Below are positions 57,706 through 64,000 of a stretch of DNA of 64,000 bases, piece by piece. Positions within the stretch are counted from its first letter, which is position 1. Every line of letters begins with the position of its first letter. This stretch comes from Musa acuminata AAA Group. Its lineage: Eukaryota > Streptophyta > Magnoliopsida > Zingiberales > Musaceae. Position numbers and translations under genes: made by a program. The DNA is taken from NCBI RefSeq assembly GCF_036884655.1, contig NC_088345.1, forward strand, positions 26,763,501 to 26,827,500, given 5' to 3'. The notes under the pieces are model-generated. The model saw only the letters and a list, made by a program, of their open reading frames with translations, made no database searches and had not been told where the DNA came from.

Positions 57706-58742
57706 AACCCATTCGGACCCTGATTTCTGTCAGGCGGTTGAACCACCCCAGCCAGGCGGTGGCACCACCTGGGTTCAGTCTCCGAGTGAGACTAGGCGGT
57801 GCAACCGCCCCTAACAGGAGGTGGTACCGCCTAGGCTCGGTCTCCGAGCTCTAGCTGAGCGGTGCAACCGCCTCAGTCAGGCGGTGGCACCGCCTGAGCT
57901 CGTTCTTCGAGCTCTGGCAGGAGGTGCAACCGCCCCTGACAAGAGGTGGCACCGCCTAGAGGCTCAGTCTTCGAGCTCTGCCAGGCGGTGCAACCGCCAG
58001 ATCCCGAAATTCCGAGAATTGACAGTTTTGAGCTCCAAATTCAAACTAGGTTGGGGCCTATAAATACCCCACCCTTTCAGCACTAAAAGAGCACCCAAAA
58101 ACCACTGAAATTCTGATTTTGCTTTGTGATTTTTAGAGCTCAAAAGTGTTGTATGAGTTGAAAGTTCTTCTTCCTATTTTCTTCCAAGTTCTAATCTAAT
58201 AAGAGAGGAAAGAAAATTATGTAAGGGTTGTCTCCTAAGCCCATCAAAAGGAGTGAAACTGTAAAAGGGTGGTTGGCCTTCGCCTATTGAAGGAAGGCCT
58301 CTAGTGGACGTCGGTGACCTCGTCGGAGGAGGAAGCCAAAAGTGGATGTAGGTCAAGATTGACCGAACCACTCTAAATCTTGGTTTGCATTTACTTTGAG
58401 TATCTTATCTTTACTGCAAATCTCCTCAAAAGCTTACTGCCTTCTGCGCATATACATTCGTGTTTCAAGCTCTGCATTTTCCGAATCGGCGTTTAGACGT
58501 AAATCGTTTTTATCGTACGAACATCATATTTCAGTTTACGTTTACGTTCTGATTTCTATCATAATTGCAAACTGCCTTTATATCTTTGCTTTAACTGCAT
58601 CTTTCTTGGTTATAAGTTAAAGTGATTTACGAATCGAATTTTCTACCGAAATCACTCTTTTCGTACGAATGCGATTTTAATCGTCAAAAGTTTTCTACTG
58701 CACTAATTCACCCCCCCCCCTCTTAGTGCTCTTGATCCTAAC
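57706..58742 (+). mobile_element. Truncated Sirevirus LTR
   Basis: It starts within the LTR at CCCATTCGGACC, matching about 32092 in the C LTR and 23040 in the solo LTR, so the first several hundred bases are gone. GGCGGTGGCACC palindromes (57735-58000), a TATA box (58059-58066) and a poly-C tract near 58711 precede the end CCTAACA at 58742. The left junction shares ATCAA(C) between F2 and LTR sequence. Confidence 0.88.
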
Positions 58743-58998
58743 AGGTAGCTCTCACCAAAATCCAACCACTTTTGTTAAAGGCCCGACCTTGCATGTTTCA
58801 CTTCACCCGAAATGTAACTTTTGTTGCAAACTCGGACATATTGCCTATAAATGTCCATTTAAAAGATGTAGTCCATATAGATTAATTTAGGTTCCTAAAA
58901 GAATCTCAAATAACTCAATGCAATATGATAAGATATGTAGATCGATTTTTGAGGCACCCAAGGTCAAATTGGTACCTAAAAATCATCCTTTTTTGTAG
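58743..58998 (+). pseudogene. Sirevirus E gag, last part only
   Basis: The reading begins in the middle of gag (SHQNPTTF, equal to D codons near 456) directly after the LTR end. The second zinc knuckle (CNFCCKLGHIAYKC) is intact. It ends in the conserved TAG (58996-58998). The PBS and about 450 codons of gag are absent. Confidence 0.87.
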
Positions 58999-61985
58999 AA
59001 AAATGTACCATCACAAGCAAGGAGCAAGAGATGGTACCTTGATAGTGGATGCTCAAGACATATGACCGGAGATCCATCTCAATTCTCTATGTTCACTGGC
59101 CTAGATGAAGGATATGTCACATTTAGAGATGACGACAAGGGTAAAATCATTGGCAAAAGAACCATAGGTAACAAATCCAACCTTTTTATTGAAAATGCGT
59201 TGTTGGTTGATGACTTAAAGCATAACCTCTTGAGCATTAGTCAATTATGTGATAAAGGATATATTGTAAAATTTGTATCTAATGCTTGCATTATTGAAAA
59301 ACCATACAAAAATATATCTATGATTGCATTAAAATAAAATAACGTATACACTATTGACATTAATGATCTTTGCAATGAAATGTGTTTTTCAATTTTGAAT
59401 GACAATGCTTGGCTTTGGCATAGGTGATTAGGTAATGCTAGCATGAAACTAATCTCTTAAATTTCATCTAAAGAACTTATAAGAGGAATTCCTCATATCA
59501 AGTTCGTCAAAGATAATGTATGTGATGCATGTCAACTAGGAAAACAAATAAAAGGTAGCTTCAAACCTAAGAACTAAATAAGCACCTCTAGACCTTTGCA
59601 ATTGATCCATATGGACTTGTTCGGACCAATTGCTACATCAAGCCTAGGAGGTAGCAAATATACATTTGTCATTGTGGATGATTATAGTAGATATACATGG
59701 ACTTATTTTTTGGCACACAAAAGTGAATGCCTTAGGTATTTCTCTAAGTTTTGTAAACTTGTTCAAAATGAAAACGGTTTTATGATTTCGTCCATTCAAA
59801 GTGATCACGGTGGTGAATTTCAAAACTGTGATTTCCAAGAATTTTATGAATCTAATGGATACCACCACAACTCTACTCCAAGAAATCCTTACTAAAATAG
59901 AGTAGTCGAAAGAAATAATAGAAACTTACAAGAAATGGCAAGAACCATGTTAAACGAACATAGCCTACCCAAATATTTTTAGACTGAGCTGTAGATACGA
60001 CATGTTATGTTATGAATAGGGTTCTAGTAAGACCACTACTTTCCAAAACTCCTTATGAGTTGTGGAACAAAAAAAAACCCAACATTTCATACTTTAAAGT
60101 TTTTGGATGTAAATGTTTTATTTTGAATGAAAAAGATGCCTTAGGTAAATTTGATGCAAAATCCGATGAATGAATTTTTCTTGGCTATTCTTTTGTTTCT
60201 AAAGTATTTCATATCTTTAATAAAATAACTTTGATTATAGAAGAATCTATTCATGTTGTTTTTAATGAAGTTTCAAAAGTTAAGAAAAATGATTTTGATG
60301 ATGATGTTAATTTCGATGCTTTGAATTTAAATGAAACCCTTTCTTCATTTGGCAACTTGAATGCATCTTCTTCCAAAACATCCTTACCCAAGGATTGGAA
60401 GTATGTAAATGCCCATCCTAAGGAGCTAATCATAGGAGACACATCTAAAGGGGTTCAAACTCATTCCTCTCTTAAGATTTGTTATGCAAATATCGCTTTT
60501 CTCTCCCAAATTGAACCTAAATGTATTGATGAGTCCTTGAATGATGATTCATGGGTCATCATAATGCAAGATGAGTTAAATCAATTTGAGAGAAATGAGG
60601 TGTGGAAGCTTATTCCGAAGCCAAATGACCATTTAGTTATTGGTACTAAATAGGTCTTTAGAAATAAGCAAGATGAACTTAGTATCATGGTTAGAAACAA
60701 AGCTAGATTAGTGGCCAAAGGATTCAACCAAGAAGAAGGGATCGATTATGAAGAGACCTTTGCTCCTATAGCATAATTAGAAGCCATAAGGATGCTCCTT
60801 GCCTATGCTAGTAGTAATAATTTTAAGTTATTTCAATTGGATGTTAAAAGTGCTTTTCTTAATGGCTTTATTTCTGAAGACATTTATATTGAACAACCTC
60901 CCTGATTTGAGAATGATAATCTCCCTAATCATGTTTTTAAATTGACTAAAGCTTTTTATGATAGAAAACAAGCCCCAAGGGCTTGGTATGAGAGACTTAG
61001 CTCTTTTCTTATTCTAAATAATTTCTCTAAAGACAAGATCGATACTACATTGTTTATCAAAAATTTAAAAAAAAAAAATTATTATTCAAATTTAAGTTGA
61101 TGATATCATTTTTGGTTCCATGAATGAATCTCTATGTGAATCATTTGTTAAAAGTATGAGTCTTGAATTTGAAATGAGCCTAATGGGGGAACTAACATTC
61201 TTTTCAATGGTATCTTTCTTAATCAAACAAAATATGATTTAGACTTACTAAAAAGATTTAACATGGATAGTTCAAAGGCTATCAACACTCCTATGAGCAC
61301 CTCCATTAAGTTAGACATTGACAAAAGTAGAGAAAGCTTTGATCAAAAAGCTTATAGGGGTATGATAGGTAGTTTGCTTTATCTCACCGCAACTAGACCG
61401 GACATCATTTTAGTGTAGGACTTTATGCTAGATTTCAATCTAACCCTAAGCAATTCATTTAAAAGCTGTTAAAAGGATATTTAGATGCCTAAAAGTAACT
61501 CCTAAACTAGGATTATGATATCCTAAATCTAAGAATTTTGAATTGCTTGGTTATGTTGATGTGGATTTTGCTGGATGTAGTTTAGATAGAAAAAGCATAT
61601 CTCGAATGTGTCAATTTTTAGGACACGCACTCGTTTCTTAGTCTTCCAAGAAACAAAACTCGGTTGCATTATCTACAACCAAAGTTGAGTACATAGCTGC
61701 AGGTGCATGTTGTGCTCAAGTTATATGGATAAAAAATACTTTAAAGGAATATAGAATTGACTTGAAAAACATACCTATAAAGTGTGATAACAGTAGTGCA
61801 ATATGCCTAGCAAAAAATCCTATTCAACACTCTAGAACTAAACACATTGACATTAGGCATCACTTCATATAAGATCTTATTAATAATCATGACATAATAT
61901 TCGAGTTTATTAATACGAAACATCAATTAGTCGATATCTTTAAAAAAAATTAAATGAAGAAAAATTTAATTTCATAGAAGGGAAT
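58999..61985 (+). pseudogene. Sirevirus E pol, broken
   Basis: Protease ([10 protein letters not shown] with Ser-Arg at about 59041-59070), pre-integrase (LWHR intact, with Trp where C and D have TGA), integrase (HMDLFG, SDHGGEF and VVERNNR) and RT are in order. The RT YVDD motif is spoiled near 61090 (QVDDIIFGS after a stop-containing stretch). RNase H ([26 protein letters not shown]) follows. Stops occur near 59333, 59427, 59574, 60171, 60651 and 60775. A small deletion removes the FFLGLQIKQ region near 61205. Confidence 0.88.
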
Positions 61986-62642
61986 TAGGGATGTTAAATT
62001 GTCCAAATGCATGAATATTGTTGAATTTCATTTTTGGACTTTCTGGATTTTTATCTTACTAAGTTCGCTCACTTTATTCATGAACTTATAGTATGCATTT
62101 TACAAGTTTTGTATGATGCATCATGAACTTGTGGCATACATTTTACGAGTTTTACATGATGTTTTGATATGGATCTTATGATGCAAATTTTGCATGATGA
62201 TGTGTGTGAGTGCGTGTGTGTGTGTGCTTTGTGAGTAGTGCTCACTGCCTGTAGGTGGTGGCACCACCAGTTGTCACATATTGTAGGCAGTAGCATCGCC
62301 TAGCTAGCACTAGCATCACCAGTTGTCATGGGTGGCAGGCGGTAGCACCACCTTGCTAGCGGTGCCACCGCTCGCAACCTACCCCCTTATAAACATAAGT
62401 TAGGGCCAGCGGTAGAACCGACCTCAACACATTCTGCACTCCTCCAAACAGCTCCAAACCTATTGGTCTCCCTCCTAGTATCTCAAAAATCCCCACTTCC
62501 CACTAGATCAAGGATTAATCTCTGACATTCTTTTAAAGATCACTAGAAAGGAGAACACTACTAAGGTAATCTCTACACCAAATTGATTCTCCTTTGTATT
62601 ACTTGTTCTTGCTCCTTATTTGCTTTCAGTATTGTAGTCTCA
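61986..62642 (+). other. Region between E pol and the third ORF, with LTR-like palindromes
   Basis: No gene is present. A TG microsatellite lies at about 62198-62228. From 62245 to 62375, GGTGGCACCACC, GGCGGTAGCACCACC and GCGGTGCCACCGC palindromes appear, then CTTATAAACA near 62386 and leader-like sequence. The arrangement imitates the U3/TATA part of the Sirevirus LTR and might act as an internal promoter for the ORF downstream. Confidence 0.6.
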
Positions 62643-63751
62643 ATGAGTTCTAGAATATCCTCTAAGGACAAAGGGAAGAGGAGATTAGATGAAAATTATG
62701 ACTCCCTACTTTTTTATTCTAATCAACATGCCCTAAAATTTTCATCCATAGAGTCTAGACATGTTCATAAGGGTAAATATATTGATTTAGTTGAATTAAG
62801 TGATTTGGAACCTATTTAATGGTTTGCTAATCTAGACATTCTCCCAATCCTTCAAATGAGTGAACCTATCTATCCTAGACTTGTTAGGCTATTTTACAAG
62901 AATTTATATGTAGATGAAGATAAAAGGGTATCTACTTATCTATTAGGACATCATATACCTATTACGGATAGAACCATTTGCAACATCATAGGAATTCCAG
63001 TAAAAGAAAGAGGGTGTTATTTTAGAAGACAATAGGATGATGAAACAGTTGGGACTACTTACGTTGATGCCTTAGGAACAATTTTTGGCAATCCTAACTG
63101 AACGATTCTTCCAAAAAGCTATGAACATTTACTACCTTAAGCACCAAAATACTTCATCCCATCCTAATAAGTATCATTCTCCTAAAGTAATATCATTATA
63201 ATGAAGTAAGCCAAATGGAACTAGATATCATGTCTTGGATTATGAAGGGACATAACAATTGTTTTGATTACCTAATCCAACAAAATATGATTGAACTATC
63301 AAAAAAGGATATGATGCTTCCATATGGTGGCTTAATCACAAGATTACTCCATACCTATGATATTGTCATTCCACCCGACGAAGAAGTTATAAAACTAGAT
63401 AGATTTAGTATTATAAATAAAAATCTACTTCGATGGATGAGATGTACATTCAGAAATGGTATATGGACTAGACTGCCTAGAAGGACTGATCCCCTCTAAT
63501 CTGAACTAGAACCTGAAACTCCAATTTTTAGAGGTAATCTATCTCCTCCAACTGGTCCATTTGAGGAATCACCTCTAGTAGAGTAAACAACTCCCTCATC
63601 TATCGACGGCATAGGGACTCAAATAGATCGATTTGAACAACGTCAAGATCGACTTGAACAATGCCAAGATTAAATTTTGACTGAGTTACAGCATATTCAT
63701 CAACAACTCAATACCATGTTTAGAAATTTTGACTAGCCACCACCTGAATAA
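62643..63751 (+). pseudogene. Extra ORF downstream of Sirevirus E pol, similar to plant transposon protein (Transposase_32-like), broken
   Basis: From ATG 62643 (MSSRISSKDKGKRRLDENYD) the reading contains YPRLVRLFYKNLYVDEDKRV, the hydrophobic TICNIIGIP and, in another frame from 63215, MELDIMSWIMKGHN, LPYGGLITRLL and a C-terminal heptad-like part (FEQRQDRLEQ, ELQHIHQQLNTM). This pattern (FY-NL, IN-x-IGIP, DIM-x-IM, YG-x-ITRL, coiled coil) is what I know from plant proteins annotated as 'putative plant transposon protein'. Stops near 62817 and 63033, plus a frame change before 63215, break it. It lies between pol and an AAAGGGGGAGAAA signal, the place of an env-like ORF in some Sireviruses. 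Function is unknown. Confidence 0.6.
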
Positions 63752-63776
63752 TTAATTATGACTTTTTACTGATGAT

Positions 63777-63788
63777 AAAGGGGGAGAA
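63777..63788 (+). other. Polypurine-type signal of Sirevirus E
   Basis: GATGATAAAGGGGGAGAAA follows the third ORF. It equals the GATGACAAAGGGGGAG signals of C, D and G. The 3' LTR would lie right of the window. Confidence 0.8.
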
Positions 63789-64000
63789 ATGGATGAATCT
63801 CTTTCTTTTATTCTACTTACTTTGATATTGCAATCCTATGTTGTTTACCTTGATATTGTAAACATAAAATACTACTTACTTTGATGATTACAATTTTGTG
63901 CTTTGATTTCCATGTTATCTCTTCAAATGATGAGTATGATATCATGCTTACTTTAATGCTGAAAATTTCTGTCAATATTGTGCTTACTTTGATGCTGAAA
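63789..64000 (+). other. 3' noncoding region of Sirevirus E, cut by the window end
   Basis: AT-rich sequence with a repeated ACTTACTTTGAT word (about 63826, 63871, 63949 and 63985). No gene or LTR start is visible. Confidence 0.6.

Overview
The window looks like gene-free plant nuclear DNA made almost entirely of nested LTR retrotransposons. The evidence for a plant is Ty3/gypsy and Ty1/copia polyproteins of plant type, primer-binding sites matching initiator tRNA-Met, Sirevirus-type copia elements with repeated polypurine signals, very long LTRs, and no recognisable host gene. A large-genome angiosperm, perhaps a monocot, fits; I cannot name the species.

Layout. Element A (Ty3/gypsy, Tekay/Del-like, with integrase chromodomain) runs from a cut 5' LTR (1-1852) to a 3' LTR (17637-20386). 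Its integrase is interrupted by B (5326-14559) and by a solo copia LTR (15205-17152). B has two 4305-bp LTRs with no difference I could find and an internal region of only 624 bp. That internal region holds a PBS that continues into a complete antisense copy of initiator tRNA-Met including CCA, a scrap of gypsy RT, and a PPT. A itself sits in an older B-type LTR (20387-24973, itself interrupted by a solo copia LTR). That LTR sits in the gag of Sirevirus C (24974-33075), which also carries a solo LTR of copia family F (27558-29052). C sits in the pol of F1, a minus-strand copia element running from its 5' LTR at 53778-55363 leftwards beyond 33076. F1 is also split by G (35562-41861, a pol-less Sirevirus in its gag) and by D (43300-53258, a nearly intact minus-strand Sirevirus in its leader). 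The LTR 53778-55363 has a PBS on one side and a PPT plus a second pol (F2, 55364-57705) on the other, so F1 and F2 form a tandem. At about 57705 F2 breaks into a truncated Sirevirus LTR, followed by plus-strand Sirevirus E (58743-64000), which carries an extra ORF between pol and the PPT-like signal.

How the parts work together. A-type elements encode the enzymes, and B keeps only cis signals (LTR, PBS, PPT) that match A, so B is probably mobilised in trans. D is the only copy with near-complete coding capacity: gag and pol share one frame, separated by a TAG that is also present at the same site in C and E. Five target-site duplications (GATAT, ATATC, ATTCA, GTTGA, and GTGGC/ATGGC) fix the boundaries and order of insertion. 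The best candidate for something new is B: a non-autonomous giant-LTR element with a fossil copy of its own tRNA primer.
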